A stretch of DNA of 61,711 nucleotides from Caballeronia catudaia (GCF_001544755.2 NZ_FCOF02000040.1:1-61711); one strand, 5' to 3'. Numbered from the stretch's first letter, positions 1-8,117 are shown. Notes: a model not told the origin generated them from the letters alone. Translations and numbers: made by a program.

Positions 1-740
1 TTGCCCTGGTCGTACGTAAAGCTCTGGCGCAGGGGTTCGGGAATCGAATTGAGTTTGGCCGAGAAGCCCGCCAGAGCAGAGGCGGCGGTTGCGTCCTGCA
101 TCTTGGCAAGCAGCACCAGGCGGCTGGTGCGCTCGACGAGCACGCCAACAGAGGATTGATTTCCGGCGCCCTTGATAAAGTCGCCTTCCCAATGACCGGG
201 CAGCAGGCGGTCTTCGATTTCGGGCGGGCGCACGTGGATACTGACCATGTCGGGAATCTGCCCGCGTCGGTCTGTACCGCGCGTGCGGGACATACGGGTG
301 CTGTGGCCGTGGCGCAGGCAGGCAATCAACTGGCGGCGCAATTCGCCGCGCGGCTGAGCGTAGATAGCCGTGTAGATGGTTTCATGCGATACGTGCTGGG
401 TCGGATCGGTCGGATACATGCGCCTAAGTGTGCCCGATATCTGCTGGGGCGACCACTTCCACTCGAGCAGGGTGAGCACGACTCGCCAGCAAACGCTTTG
501 CGGGCAAAGCTTGGCGGGGCGGCGACCAGCGCTACGGCGGGAGGCGCACAGCGCTTGAGCAGGCACTGATGCGTAGCCAGCAGGAGAACTGTTCCGTGTC
601 AGTTCACGGCTCACGGTGGACGGCGAGCGCCCGAGCATTCGGGCCATGGCCCGAATGCTCACATCCTGCAGTCGTAGGCTTGCGATGGCGAGGCGTTCTT
701 CAGGTTGAAGGTGCTGGTATGAAGTAGTTTTGTCGGGCAT
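1..740 (-). CDS. IS30 family transposase, 3' part outside window
   Basis: The protein starts MPDKTTSYQHLQPEERLAIA and the frame is open to the window edge (about 246 codons). The N-terminal helix-turn-helix of IS30 transposases is visible (VSIRAMARMLGRSPSTVSRE), followed by the family's WSPQQISG segment, then the DDE catalytic core with its first aspartate in HWEGDFIKG and the second in SFTYDQG at the very edge. The catalytic glutamate would lie outside. Family members are usually 320-380 residues, so about two thirds is seen. No frameshift or stop is visible, so the enzyme may be functional. Confidence 0.9.
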   Translation of the reverse strand, partial: MPDKTTSYQHLQPEERLAIASLRLQDVSIRAMARMLGRSPSTVSRELTRNSSPAGYASVPAQALCASRRSAGRRPAKLCPQSVCWRVVLTLLEWKWSPQQISGTLRRMYPTDPTQHVSHETIYTAIYAQPRGELRRQLIACLRHGHSTRMSRTRGTDRRGQIPDMVSIHVRPPEIEDRLLPGHWEGDFIKGAGNQSSVGVLVERTSRLVLLAKMQDATAASALAGFSAKLNSIPEPLRQSFTYDQG

Positions 741-770
741 TGCAACACCTTATACGAGATAGGTGTTGCA
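741..770. repeat. Inverted repeat at the IS30 end
   Basis: A perfect 10-bp inverted repeat (TGCAACACCT at 741-750, AGGTGTTGCA at 761-770) with a 10-bp spacer lies immediately upstream of the transposase start. It also contains the stop codon of the metalloprotease gene, so that gene ends inside IS-derived sequence. It is probably the terminal repeat and/or transposase promoter operator. Confidence 0.6.
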
Positions 771-1430
771 CCTCGCTTTTGAGGCCGCCATGTAAAAAGC
801 AATGTTGTCCGCATTCTTGATAGCCATGTCCGGCTCCCTTTCTGCGAGTTGCAAACTGAGACGTGGCCCGTAGGTATTCTTGTAATCGAGTGCTGCAAAA
901 GTGTCATAGAAGTGAGTGCATTCGTGCACAATGGTGAGTTGCATAGAAGACAACGTGCCCGCAGTCGTCTCTGGTAGGTCGCAGAAGTTTCGAGTGATCG
1001 CAATAGTATGCGTCGCCGTATCAGGCCCGCAAACATGGGCCACTTCTCCGCGTGTGTCTGAGCTCGGCACGCATCCGAGAACGCGCTCATTTTCCGGATC
1101 GGGGCGAATAAAGTTCTTCGGCTCGAGGCCCTCCATTACGATCAAAAGTGCACGCAATTTCTGAATCAAGTCGGCACGAGTCAGATCGTCAGTGTTGCCG
1201 ATCCAAAGTTTCATTCTCGCTTGGGCCGACTGGCTCCATGCTGCTAATTCGCGAATGCGCTGATCAACGATGACGGCAGCATCATCGCGCAACCTGAGAA
1301 CCTTCTTCCTGAATGCGGCATTCGACATGTTCTCGCAAATCGGGTCTACGTCCACGAAGAACTCGTGCGTTGAACCTTCAATCGTATTAGTAACGATCGT
1401 TCCCAGATAGAAGAAATCCTGCTGTGCCAT
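750..1430 (-). CDS. M35 aspzincin metalloprotease, probable T6SS effector
   Basis: A 226-residue protein with the zinc motif HECTH (His169, Glu170, His173) followed by Asp182 in LDYKNTYG, the arrangement of the M35/aspzincin (deuterolysin, Lys-specific) metallopeptidases. No signal peptide is seen, which suits delivery by a type VI secretion needle. It lies 4 bp downstream of a PAAR gene, the usual place for a cargo effector. The ATG start was chosen; an in-frame TTG five codons upstream would overlap the PAAR gene. The C-terminal residues after MAASK are encoded by the IS30 end, so the natural last codons were replaced. No immunity gene is visible between this gene and the IS. Peptidase fold confidence is high; the effector role is inferred from context. 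Confidence 0.8.
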   Translation of the reverse strand: MAQQDFFYLGTIVTNTIEGSTHEFFVDVDPICENMSNAAFRKKVLRLRDDAAVIVDQRIRELAAWSQSAQARMKLWIGNTDDLTRADLIQKLRALLIVMEGLEPKNFIRPDPENERVLGCVPSSDTRGEVAHVCGPDTATHTIAITRNFCDLPETTAGTLSSMQLTIVHECTHFYDTFAALDYKNTYGPRLSLQLAEREPDMAIKNADNIAFYMAASKARCNTYLV

Positions 1431-1434
1431 ATGC

Positions 1435-1953
1435 TTAATGCTCAATTTCGAAATGAAGACTTTCCGCAGCGTTCGTTTTGATTCGTTCGGTCCGGCCCGA
1501 TGAATCGGTCACGCCTTCGAAGATGCGCCCGGACGCGCTACGCGCCCTGAAACGTACACCTGCAAGCGGTTTTCCCGTAGAGCGGGATCGAAGAATCACT
1601 TGCTGATCGAAGACAGAAGCGGGAGCGGCTGAACTGGCGAACGGCGCCGCGCCTGTGCTTTGCGGCCTGCCGCTGTCAACCTCGAGAAATATTCCCGGAT
1701 TGCTTCCGACGATGACTCGGTTTTCTCCGCAAGGGCAGAGCACCCTGTCGCCCTCAATGACAACGCTGCGCGTCTTTTCGGTCATACCGTCGCCGGTACC
1801 GAATATTTTGTGGGCACCCTTGCAGTTTCCACACGTTGCTTCGTCGCCGCTAAGCGCGACCTGCCTTCCGTCATCGTGAATGGTCGACGAGTACGCGATA
1901 ACGAAACCGCCGGTTGTCGTCGGATCGCCGTGGCGGATCGCGGCCTTATACAT
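1435..1953 (-). CDS. PAAR domain protein with C-terminal extension
   Basis: The first ~95 residues (MYKAAIRHGDPTTTGG onward, with RVLCPCGENRVIVG) form a PAAR domain, the cone that tips the VgrG spike of type VI secretion systems. A further ~75 residues (around RSTGKPLAGVRFRARSASG) resemble the short carboxypeptidase-like/transthyretin folds that link spike proteins to cargo. The internal Met start gives an 8-bp overlap with the upstream PAAR gene and is preferred over a longer in-frame version. The gene leads directly into the M35 protease, so it probably carries that enzyme. Confidence 0.8.
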   Translation of the reverse strand: MYKAAIRHGDPTTTGGFVIAYSSTIHDDGRQVALSGDEATCGNCKGAHKIFGTGDGMTEKTRSVVIEGDRVLCPCGENRVIVGSNPGIFLEVDSGRPQSTGAAPFASSAAPASVFDQQVILRSRSTGKPLAGVRFRARSASGRIFEGVTDSSGRTERIKTNAAESLHFEIEH

Positions 1954-2311
1954 GGTCCGATCCGGCGTCGGAAGCGCGGGGTGCAACGTAGCCTGGCTCG
2001 AACAGTCCCGGAATCGTCACACCTTCTTTTACCGGGATGCCGAACGCCGTTTGCGGAGTGGTTGCAATCCGGTCGCCGTTGCTCAGGCGCGAGCCTACCA
2101 GCGCGAAGGGTTTATCCGCCCACATTGCGGCGAATCCCGAACCGTCGAGAATGATGGCTTCGGTTCCATCGTCACAAGTGACGGTATCGCCGACGAGCGC
2201 GGCTTTGAACCCGTCGAATTCCGCGCCACGCGATACCTTCGAGATTCGCCCGCCGCGTTCGGTCGTTGATCCGACAGTCGCTACCCAGTAAATGATTTCT
2301 CGTTCTTTCAT
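1946..2311 (-). CDS. PAAR domain protein
   Basis: A 121-residue protein with repeated glycine-rich beta elements typical of PAAR proteins (ATVGSTTERGGRI, ALVGDTVTCDDG, KPFALVGSRLSNGD). It is the first gene of a three-gene set with a second PAAR gene (overlapping) and the M35 protease. Two consecutive PAAR genes are unusual, as one spike takes one tip; either they serve alternative spikes or this one acts as an adaptor. No clear ribosome binding site precedes the ATG. No VgrG or T6SS structural gene is in the window. Confidence 0.7.
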   Translation of the reverse strand: MKEREIIYWVATVGSTTERGGRISKVSRGAEFDGFKAALVGDTVTCDDGTEAIILDGSGFAAMWADKPFALVGSRLSNGDRIATTPQTAFGIPVKEGVTIPGLFEPGYVAPRASDAGSDHV

Positions 2312-2774
2312 GCTGATATCCGAACTGTTGTTAGGGATAACGAACGTATCGGAATCGAGATGTGATTGGAATTAGGCGACGTCATTTTGTGTCGATGACA
2401 TCAGACGAGGTTGACGCTTACCCATGCGAACGCGATGCGAGAATTAGAGTTGCGACTTAAATCTATTGCTTCTTGGCAGCGAACTGTTGTCTCAGCGATA
2501 CCGCTATCGGACATCGACGGAGAAGCTGTTCCGTCAATAAGCTTTTCACGGGGCGGTAAAATCATGGCTGCGGGTTTGTACCGGTCCGGTCCCCCGACCT
2601 TGTCACTGATGCCGCCCGCCCCTTCGTTCGAAGGGTGCGGCTCCGGTCTTCATACAGGAAGCATAGTTATACAAATCTCGGAAGGGCCCCCACCATCGCG
2701 TACGTGGGTCGCGCGACAGCGAGCAAAACGGCCCCCAATGAAATTCATAGCCGCATCACGGAGTGAACGTGGCC
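2312..2774. other. Gene-poor gap upstream of the PAAR operon
   Basis: About 460 bp of somewhat lower GC content. One open frame exists on the plus strand (2411-2782) but its product has no recognisable family features and no ribosome binding site, so it was not called. The region should hold the promoter of the minus-strand PAAR operon; no clear -35/-10 pair could be assigned. Confidence 0.5.
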
Positions 2775-2999
2775 ATGCCTAATTTCCTCATTCGTTGCGA
2801 GTATCGCCACAAGTCTGTCCGTTTTCTCAAGCCTTCCGTGATTTGCGATCGTGTCGTCATCGCGAGTGAAACGGCGGAGCATGCGCGCCGCATCCTCCAG
2901 GCAAGGGGAGACGCATCATGCGCTAAGCACGCTGACGGTTCCTATTCCTTTCATGTCCTTGAAGTCATCCGCGCGCCGGATCACCTGCACGCTTTTTAA
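2775..2999 (+). CDS. Small protein of unknown function
   Basis: A 74-residue protein starting MPNFLIRCEYRHKSVRFLKP, basic at the N-terminus. A GGAG motif lies 11 bp upstream of the chosen ATG; a GTG four codons earlier is possible. The residue composition looks like a genuine protein rather than a shadow frame, and nothing else codes here. Function is not recognised. It stands alone between the PAAR operon and a repeat region. Confidence 0.45.
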   Translation: MPNFLIRCEYRHKSVRFLKPSVICDRVVIASETAEHARRILQARGDASCAKHADGSYSFHVLEVIRAPDHLHAF

Positions 3000-3117
3000 T
3001 TGATGAGAGGGCGAGCTGTGCCAAAACGGAAGAGGCGGAAGGCCGGCCAGGGCATTCTTGCGGCCGGGTACGCCAGAGAACCCAACGAAAGGCACATGCG
3101 TTGAGACGGACGCGTCA

Positions 3118-3203
3118 GCAAGGACATACACGCAGACCCGATTGGTCTTTGCAGCAGCAAAGAAAGTGACTGCTGCCCCGCATAGGGGCAACGCCAATAA
3201 ACC
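3118..3203. repeat. Probable dispersed intergenic repeat
   Basis: This stretch carries two short hairpins: TCTTTGC/GCAAAGA (3146-3163, loop of 4) and TGCCCC/GGGGCA (3174-3190). From memory, the block containing 'GCAAAGAAAGTGACTGCTGC' and 'GCCCCGCATAGGGGCAACGC' closely resembles a repeat scattered through Paraburkholderia-type genomes. Frames on the minus strand across it give hydrophobic, low-quality proteins and were not called. Only one copy is present in the window, so the repeat status rests on recall. Confidence 0.4.
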
Positions 3204-3242
3204 CACATGAAAACGGGACCCGCCACCGAAAAAACCAGCCAA

Positions 3243-4142
3243 TCAAGCAAGCGCCCTACGTCCACCAAGCGCAGCAGTACGATCCCCAGCCAAAGGCCGA
3301 TAATTGAGCCGCATCGAAAGCTCCACAGCAGCAGCACAAATCGTCTCCACGAGCCGCGACTTCTCTTCATCGGCACCGATGTCCGACCGCGGCACGGTCG
3401 CCGCCACTGCCGCGACGATCGCGCCGGAATGATCGCGCACGGGCGCGGTGATAACGGATATCCCGCGCTCGAACGACGCTTCGCTCAAGCCATAGCCGAG
3501 CGCCGCACATTCCTTCACCCGCTCATAAAGCTCGTCGACGCTCGCGGGCGTGCGCTCCGTGTACTTCTCCAGTTGCGCCTCGGGATAAAGCGCCTTGAGC
3601 GCGTCGAGCGACAGATCGCCCATCAGCACATGTCCGTGCACGGTTGCATGCGCGGGCAGGCGCGTGCCGACATGCACCTTCACCGAACTGAACAACGGCT
3701 CATGACTCTGCGCCTTCGCGACGAACACGACATCGCGCTGATCGCGGATCAGCAGATGCGTGGAAAGCCCGGTCGCATCGCGCAGACGTTCCAAAACCGG
3801 CGTGCCGAAATCGGTCAGTTCCAGCGAGTTCACGTATTCGAAGCCGAGCCGCAACACCGCGACGCCCAGCCTGAAATTGCGGTCGCCGTTCACGCGCTCC
3901 AGAAAGCCGAGCGCTTCGAGCGTTTGCAGAAGCCGAAACGTCGTCGTGCGCGGAATGCCGATGCGCCGCGACAACTCCGGCGCGCCCAGCACCGGCTCGC
4001 GCGCCGAGAATTCGGCGAGGATGCGCAGGCCGCGTTCGAGGCCCGGCACGAGATAGCTTGAGCCGCCGCCGGACGACGCGTCTTCGTCGGCGGTGTCGAG
4101 GTTGTCCGGCTGGGTGTCTTCCTGTTTGCTTTGTCGGGCCAT
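3243..4142 (-). CDS. IclR family transcriptional regulator
   Basis: A 299-residue protein with an N-terminal winged helix-turn-helix (about residues 30-92: LERGLRILAEFS, ELSRRIGIPRTTTFRLLQTL) and the IclR effector-binding domain from about 105 (THLLIRDQRDVVFVAKA, GTRLPAHATVHGHVLMG, YGLSEASFERGISVITAPV). Members act as homodimers controlling catabolic genes in response to small aromatic or organic acids. The first 27 residues are an acidic, disordered extension. The divergent SDR gene downstream of its promoter side may be a target, though a gene relic lies between them. Full length, no defects seen. Confidence 0.92.
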   Translation of the reverse strand: MARQSKQEDTQPDNLDTADEDASSGGGSSYLVPGLERGLRILAEFSAREPVLGAPELSRRIGIPRTTTFRLLQTLEALGFLERVNGDRNFRLGVAVLRLGFEYVNSLELTDFGTPVLERLRDATGLSTHLLIRDQRDVVFVAKAQSHEPLFSSVKVHVGTRLPAHATVHGHVLMGDLSLDALKALYPEAQLEKYTERTPASVDELYERVKECAALGYGLSEASFERGISVITAPVRDHSGAIVAAVAATVPRSDIGADEEKSRLVETICAAAVELSMRLNYRPLAGDRTAALGGRRALA

Positions 4143-4193
4143 GATCGGCTGTCGTTGTCATCGTGCGATGGGCAAATCATAGCGCGAGACGAT

Positions 4194-4379
4194 TCACCGA
4201 ACGCGCGCACACAGCGCTCGACGCGTTATTCTGACCGATCGCGCGTTTGCGCCGCCAAAGCATTCGACGGTTTCCTCGGGAGAAATAGCATCGAAGAGCA
4301 TCGGCACGAGAAGCCGGTCGTATAGCTCGGGAATCCGGCCCGCGAAGGTTGTGTCGGTGCGAAGCGTGTCGGGATTCAT
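4194..4379 (-). pseudogene. Relic of a class I methyltransferase gene (5' end)
   Basis: The first ~31 residues (MNPDTLRTDTTFAGRIPELY, then DRLLVPMLFDA) match the N-terminus of a family of SAM-dependent methyltransferases that begins with 'AGxIPExYDRxLVPxLFEP'. After that the frame diverges into unrelated sequence and stops at 61 codons, without the glycine-rich SAM-binding motif. The remaining ~200 residues are missing, so this is a deletion remnant. Confidence 0.6.
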
Positions 4380-4516
4380 GCGGGGTTTCCAGTCGATTAT
4401 TCGTCCGAGGCTGCAAGTCTTTTCACTTTGCGCCGCTTTATCGCGCCCGATCAGATGTCTACATTGCACCCATCCGGTCATTCCCGGCTTCAGACAGACT
4501 TTTCAAGGAACACATC

Positions 4517-5263
4517 ATGAGCAAACTCGCAGGCAAGGTGGCGGTCGTCACGGGCGCATCGAAAGGTATCGGCGCGGGCATTGCAAAAGCGCTCGCGGCG
4601 GAAGGCGCGGCAGTCGTCGTCAACTATGCGAGCAGCAAGGCGGGCGCGGATGCGGTCGTCGCGGACATCACCGCGAAAAACGGGCGGGCGATCGCAGTCG
4701 GCGGCGATGTTTCGAAGGCTGTGGATGCGCAAGGCATCGTCAGCGCCGCGATCGAAACGTATGGACGCCTCGATATTCTCGTCAACAACTCGGGCGTCTA
4801 CGAGTTCGCGCCGCTCGAAGAAATCACCGAAGAGCACTTCCATAAGCAGTTCAATGTCAACGTGCTCGGCACGCTGTTGACGACGCAGGCCGCCGCGAAG
4901 CATCTCGGCGAAGGTGGAAGCATCATCAACGTGAGTTCGGTCGTGACCCGCATCACTCCGCCGGCGAGCGCGGTGTATAGCGGCACCAAAGGCGCGGTCG
5001 ATGCGATCACCGGCGTGCTGGCGCGCGAGCTCGGCGCACGAAAGATCCGCGTGAACTCGATCAATCCCGGCATGGTCGTGACCGAAGGCACGCATAGCGC
5101 GGGCATCATCGGTTCCGATTTCGATGCGGCCGCGCTCGCGCAAACGCCGCTCGGACGTCTCGGCCAGCCGGACGATATCGCATCGATCGCGGTGTTCCTC
5201 GCATCCGACGATGCGCGCTGGATGACGGGCGAAAGCCTCATCGCGAGCGGCGGCATGCGCTGA
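4517..5263 (+). CDS. Short-chain dehydrogenase/reductase (3-oxoacyl-ACP reductase-like)
   Basis: A 248-residue classical SDR with the dinucleotide motif TGASKGIG at residues 12-19, NNSG in the middle, the catalytic Ser of INVSS and YSGTK (YxxxK), and the C-terminal ASGG end. It should reduce or oxidise a carbonyl/alcohol with NADPH; the substrate cannot be read from sequence. The start follows an AAGGA motif; a longer in-frame extension has no matching homology. It stands alone, divergent from the IclR gene. Confidence 0.9.
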   Translation: MSKLAGKVAVVTGASKGIGAGIAKALAAEGAAVVVNYASSKAGADAVVADITAKNGRAIAVGGDVSKAVDAQGIVSAAIETYGRLDILVNNSGVYEFAPLEEITEEHFHKQFNVNVLGTLLTTQAAAKHLGEGGSIINVSSVVTRITPPASAVYSGTKGAVDAITGVLARELGARKIRVNSINPGMVVTEGTHSAGIIGSDFDAAALAQTPLGRLGQPDDIASIAVFLASDDARWMTGESLIASGGMR

Positions 5264-5352
5264 TCGGCACGCCCGGCGAAAGGGCGCCGCATGGCGTTTC
5301 GTTCAAGATCGTCTTGCATGTATTTCGCCGCAGCGCCGCTTTTCGCCGTGTC

Positions 5353-5392
5353 ATCATGAGGCAACTTCGCTCACACGCCACTGCCTCATGAT
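5353..5392. repeat. Inverted repeat spanning the nitroreductase start codon
   Basis: A perfect 11-bp inverted repeat (ATCATGAGGCA at 5353-5363, TGCCTCATGAT at 5382-5392) with an 18-bp spacer. The right arm contains the ATG of the next gene. It could be a dimeric regulator operator or an mRNA hairpin hiding the start. No Shine-Dalgarno motif lies between the arms. Confidence 0.55.
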
Positions 5393-6083
5393 CGATCGTC
5401 ACGCTCACCCCGATGCATCCGTCGTCGATGCAATCATCCGTTCGCGCCGCGCGATCCGCTTCTTCACCAAAGAGGCGGTTGCGCGCCGCGTGATCGAAGA
5501 CTTACTCGATGTCGCGCGCAATGCGCCCAGCAATTCGAACACGCAGCCGTGGCGCGTCCATGTGCTGACGGGCCAGCGCAAGACGGCGTTGAGCGATGCA
5601 TTGCGGCAAGCCCACGACGACGACGCGCATCCACCTCTGCGACATATGCCCGATCCCTTACCCGACGCCATGCGGTCGCGGCAGGAAGGGTTCGGCATGC
5701 GCTATTACGGCGCGCTCGGCGTAGCGAAGTCGGACGTGCGAGAGCGCGCGAACGTCACCGCGCGGAATTTCGATTTCTTCGGCGCGCCGGTCGGAATGAT
5801 CTTTTCGATCGATTCCACGCTCACGAAATATAGCTGGCTCGATTACGGCATCTTCATCCAGACCGTGATGCTCGCCGCACGCGCGGTCGGTCTCGCGACT
5901 TGCGCGCAGGTGTCGTTCGCGCGCTTTCAGAATGTCATCGCGGATCATCTGCACTTCCCGCCGGGCCATGAGGTCGTGTGCGGCATGAGTCTTGGCTTCC
6001 CGGATGAAGAAGCGCCCGTCAACCGCATCGACATGGCGCGCGAGCCGGTGCGCAATTTCTCGACGTTCCTCGGCTTCGATTAA
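5388..6083 (+). CDS. Nitroreductase family FMN-dependent oxidoreductase
   Basis: A 231-residue protein with the FMN-binding features of the family: SRRAIRFF near residue 18, APSNSNTQPW near 47, and the C-terminal GMSLGFPDEEAPVNRID. Such homodimers reduce nitroaromatics, quinones or enones with NAD(P)H. The start is the ATG inside the inverted repeat; the alternative would be well downstream and would lose conserved residues. The ribosome binding site is poor, which together with the repeat hints at post-transcriptional or operator control. It is followed by a separate exporter gene 91 bp downstream. Confidence 0.9.
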   Translation: MIDRHAHPDASVVDAIIRSRRAIRFFTKEAVARRVIEDLLDVARNAPSNSNTQPWRVHVLTGQRKTALSDALRQAHDDDAHPPLRHMPDPLPDAMRSRQEGFGMRYYGALGVAKSDVRERANVTARNFDFFGAPVGMIFSIDSTLTKYSWLDYGIFIQTVMLAARAVGLATCAQVSFARFQNVIADHLHFPPGHEVVCGMSLGFPDEEAPVNRIDMAREPVRNFSTFLGFD

Positions 6084-6174
6084 GTGTATCGACGCACCGC
6101 GCCGGTTCTGTATCTGGCGTGCATGCGGGTTCGCGCGGGAGAATCGCTCGACCGTTTCCCTCCGGAGCCGCCCG

Positions 6175-6807
6175 ATGCCTCAGACCCCGCAATTGCTCGC
6201 ATTCGCCCTCGTCGCGCTCGGCATGGCGCTCACGCCGGGGCCGAACATGGTCTATCTGATTTCGCGCTCGATCTGTCAGGGCCGCTCGGCGGGTCTCATT
6301 TCGCTCGGCGGCGTCGCGCTCGGCCTCGTGTTCTACATGTTGTGCGCCGCGTTCGGCATCACCGCGCTGCTGATCGCGATTCCATTCGCCTACGACGCGC
6401 TGCGCTTCGGCGGCGCGCTCTATCTGCTGTATCTCGCCTGGCAAGCCGTGAAACCGGGCGGACGTTCGCCGTTTCAGGTGCGTGATTTGCCCATCGACAG
6501 CCCGCGCACGCTCTTCACGATGGGCTTCGTGACGAACCTGCTGAATCCGAAGATCGCGGTGCTGTATCTGTCGCTGCTGCCGCAGTTCATCGATCCGGCG
6601 CATGGCAGCGTGCTCGGCCAGTCGCTCGCCTTCGGGGTCGTGCAGATCGTGCTCAGCATCACCGTCAACTCGACCGTCGCGCTGACGGCCGGCTCGATCG
6701 CGGTCTTTCTCGCGCGCAAACCTGCGTGGCTCCTGATTCAACGCTGGCTGATGGGCACCGTGCTCGCCGGCCTCGCGATGAAAATGGCGACCGAAGCGCG
6801 CCGCTGA
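6175..6807 (+). CDS. LysE/RhtB family exporter
   Basis: A 210-residue inner membrane protein with about six hydrophobic segments and the family signature near the N-terminus (GMALTPGPNMVYLISRS) and GFVTNLLNPKIAVLYLSLLPQF in the middle. LysE/RhtB proteins export amino acids or their derivatives. The start was set at the ATG preceded by TCCGGAG; the longer upstream frame has no family similarity. It ends 4 bp from the convergent stop of the next gene. Confidence 0.92.
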   Translation: MPQTPQLLAFALVALGMALTPGPNMVYLISRSICQGRSAGLISLGGVALGLVFYMLCAAFGITALLIAIPFAYDALRFGGALYLLYLAWQAVKPGGRSPFQVRDLPIDSPRTLFTMGFVTNLLNPKIAVLYLSLLPQFIDPAHGSVLGQSLAFGVVQIVLSITVNSTVALTAGSIAVFLARKPAWLLIQRWLMGTVLAGLAMKMATEARR

Positions 6808-6810
6808 TTC

Positions 6811-7071
6811 TCAAGCCGGCTCGCGATGGTCGGTATAGACGCGCCCGATCAGCTCGTCGTACTCGTCGCAATGCGCGGCCACGATCGCCCTCAACATGCG
6901 GATGAACGCGTTGCCGTCCTCGAAATGCTCGACGAGCACGCGGGCCGTGCGCAGCGAGATGGATTCGAACATCGTTCCGGATTGCTCGTCGTCTATCTTG
7001 AACCTGAATCGATGTATCTCCGCGGATGATTCATCGGACGGTTTTTCATGGGAAAGAATGGTTGCCCGCAT
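6811..7071 (-). CDS. Small protein of unknown function
   Basis: An 86-residue acidic protein (MRATILSHEKPSDESSAEIH at the start, ending RVYTDHREPA). The chosen ATG has an AAGGAA motif 5-7 bp upstream; an ATG five codons earlier lies within that motif. No signal peptide or membrane segment. It has the look of the small regulatory-type proteins common in Burkholderia accessory loci but no family is recognised. Confidence 0.6.
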   Translation of the reverse strand: MRATILSHEKPSDESSAEIHRFRFKIDDEQSGTMFESISLRTARVLVEHFEDGNAFIRMLRAIVAAHCDEYDELIGRVYTDHREPA

Positions 7072-7280
7072 CGACGTTTCCTTCATGGTTTCTTGTTGTT
7101 GATCGCTGGTAAAGACAATTCGCCCGATTCGCCGTCGCCGGCTCGCTCCCCGTGCAGAAAGAAGATGTATTTGCCTCCAGCAACGAGTGTGCCGTCCGAT
7201 TGCGGTCCGGCAATGCGTGGTTTCCGTACGCCGCCATCGTCCTTTGACTGAACCACAATGAAGCATCAAACGAACGAGCG

Positions 7281-7586
7281 GTGATCCCAGTGAATCAGTC
7301 CAGCGGCAAGCGCCCGAAACTCGTCCTTTTTCCAACGCGTACCGTCGCGCCCACGCCGGGAATAAACGAGGACGATTTCCAGATCTATGCCTCGTACAGA
7401 GGCAGCACGGCGAGCGGCTTTTTTGGCACTTTGAAAGTCGTGCGCAAGACGGATGGAAAGTTGCTCTTTCCGTTCGATGGCGCGGCGAGCATCGGTCCTT
7501 TCCCGACGAAAGCCGCGGCCGTCGCCGCCGCGCTCGAAAACGGCGATGCGGTGGTCAAGGCGGATATAGCGCGGCCGGAACTCTGA
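7281..7586 (+). CDS. Small protein, DUF6723-like
   Basis: A 101-residue protein whose core (DDFQIYASYRGSTASGFFGT, LKVVRKTDGKLLFPFDGA, GPFPTKAAAVAAA) matches my memory of the Burkholderia-restricted DUF6723 family. The start is GTG; a second GTG three codons later is possible and neither has a strong ribosome binding site. Function is unknown. Soluble, no signal peptide. Confidence 0.65.
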   Translation: MIPVNQSSGKRPKLVLFPTRTVAPTPGINEDDFQIYASYRGSTASGFFGTLKVVRKTDGKLLFPFDGAASIGPFPTKAAAVAAALENGDAVVKADIARPEL

Positions 7587-7741
7587 CGACGCAAAAGGAC
7601 GGATTCCGGACATCGCGCTTTCTGGGTTTTCCCCAATCGTCAGCTTTTTGTTCCGATGGAAAATTTGCGCAGAGCTCCCGGCGGTGCCTGCCTGGCGGGA
7701 AGCGCAAGAACAGCGGGTCATCAGCAAGGAGAGAGGGCGGC

Positions 7742-7969
7742 ATGAACGAGGTTCAGGTCAACTATCACGGCTTCATCATCACGCCGATGGCCGCGTTCGA
7801 CGGCGGCCTCTACGCCGCCATGGCGATTATCTGCGACGGTAACGGACTCCAGCGCGCGAGCGGCATTCTCGGGCATTTCGCCTCCGCCGAAGAAGCCCGC
7901 GCCTTCGCGCTGATTAGCGCGAAGGACGAGATCGATCGACACGTGTGGCACTCGTCCGCTGCGGCGTGA
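7742..7969 (+). CDS. Small protein of unknown function
   Basis: A 75-residue protein (MNEVQVNYHGFIITPMAAFD) preceded by a strong AAGGAGAG ribosome binding site. The pattern of a short beta-rich N-terminus and a helical C-terminus (FASAEEARAFALISAKDEID) resembles other small Burkholderia proteins with a 'SAEEAR' helix that are often found near regulators. Function not recognised. Confidence 0.65.
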   Translation: MNEVQVNYHGFIITPMAAFDGGLYAAMAIICDGNGLQRASGILGHFASAEEARAFALISAKDEIDRHVWHSSAAA

Positions 7970-8117
7970 ATCGTTTCCGTCCGCACACGTCCGCATGGCA
8001 TTAGGTCCGCATCGGATGCGTTGCGTACTTTAACTGTGACGGTCCCGCTGCCATACTCTAAGCGGGCGTCCCGGAGCGATCCGCGCGTGCATTTCCGGAA
8101 GAGGAAGGGTCAGGCCG

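Larger units (their letters stand above)
1..773 (-). mobile_element. IS30-family insertion sequence, one end only
   Basis: The left edge holds one end of an IS30-type element: the transposase gene runs off the window and its start codon lies only about 30 bp from the element end. The end itself carries a short inverted repeat. The exact terminus is inferred, at or just past the second arm of that repeat, because the target-site duplication cannot be checked with the other end missing. The element sits against the last codons of the metalloprotease gene. Confidence 0.75.

Noticed and set aside
2411..2782. A 123-codon plus-strand frame
   Set aside because: No ribosome site, no family features, and composition typical of non-coding DNA.
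2916..3376. Two hydrophobic minus-strand frames downstream of the IclR gene
   Set aside because: They overlap the IclR gene or the putative repeat, with no recognisable protein features.
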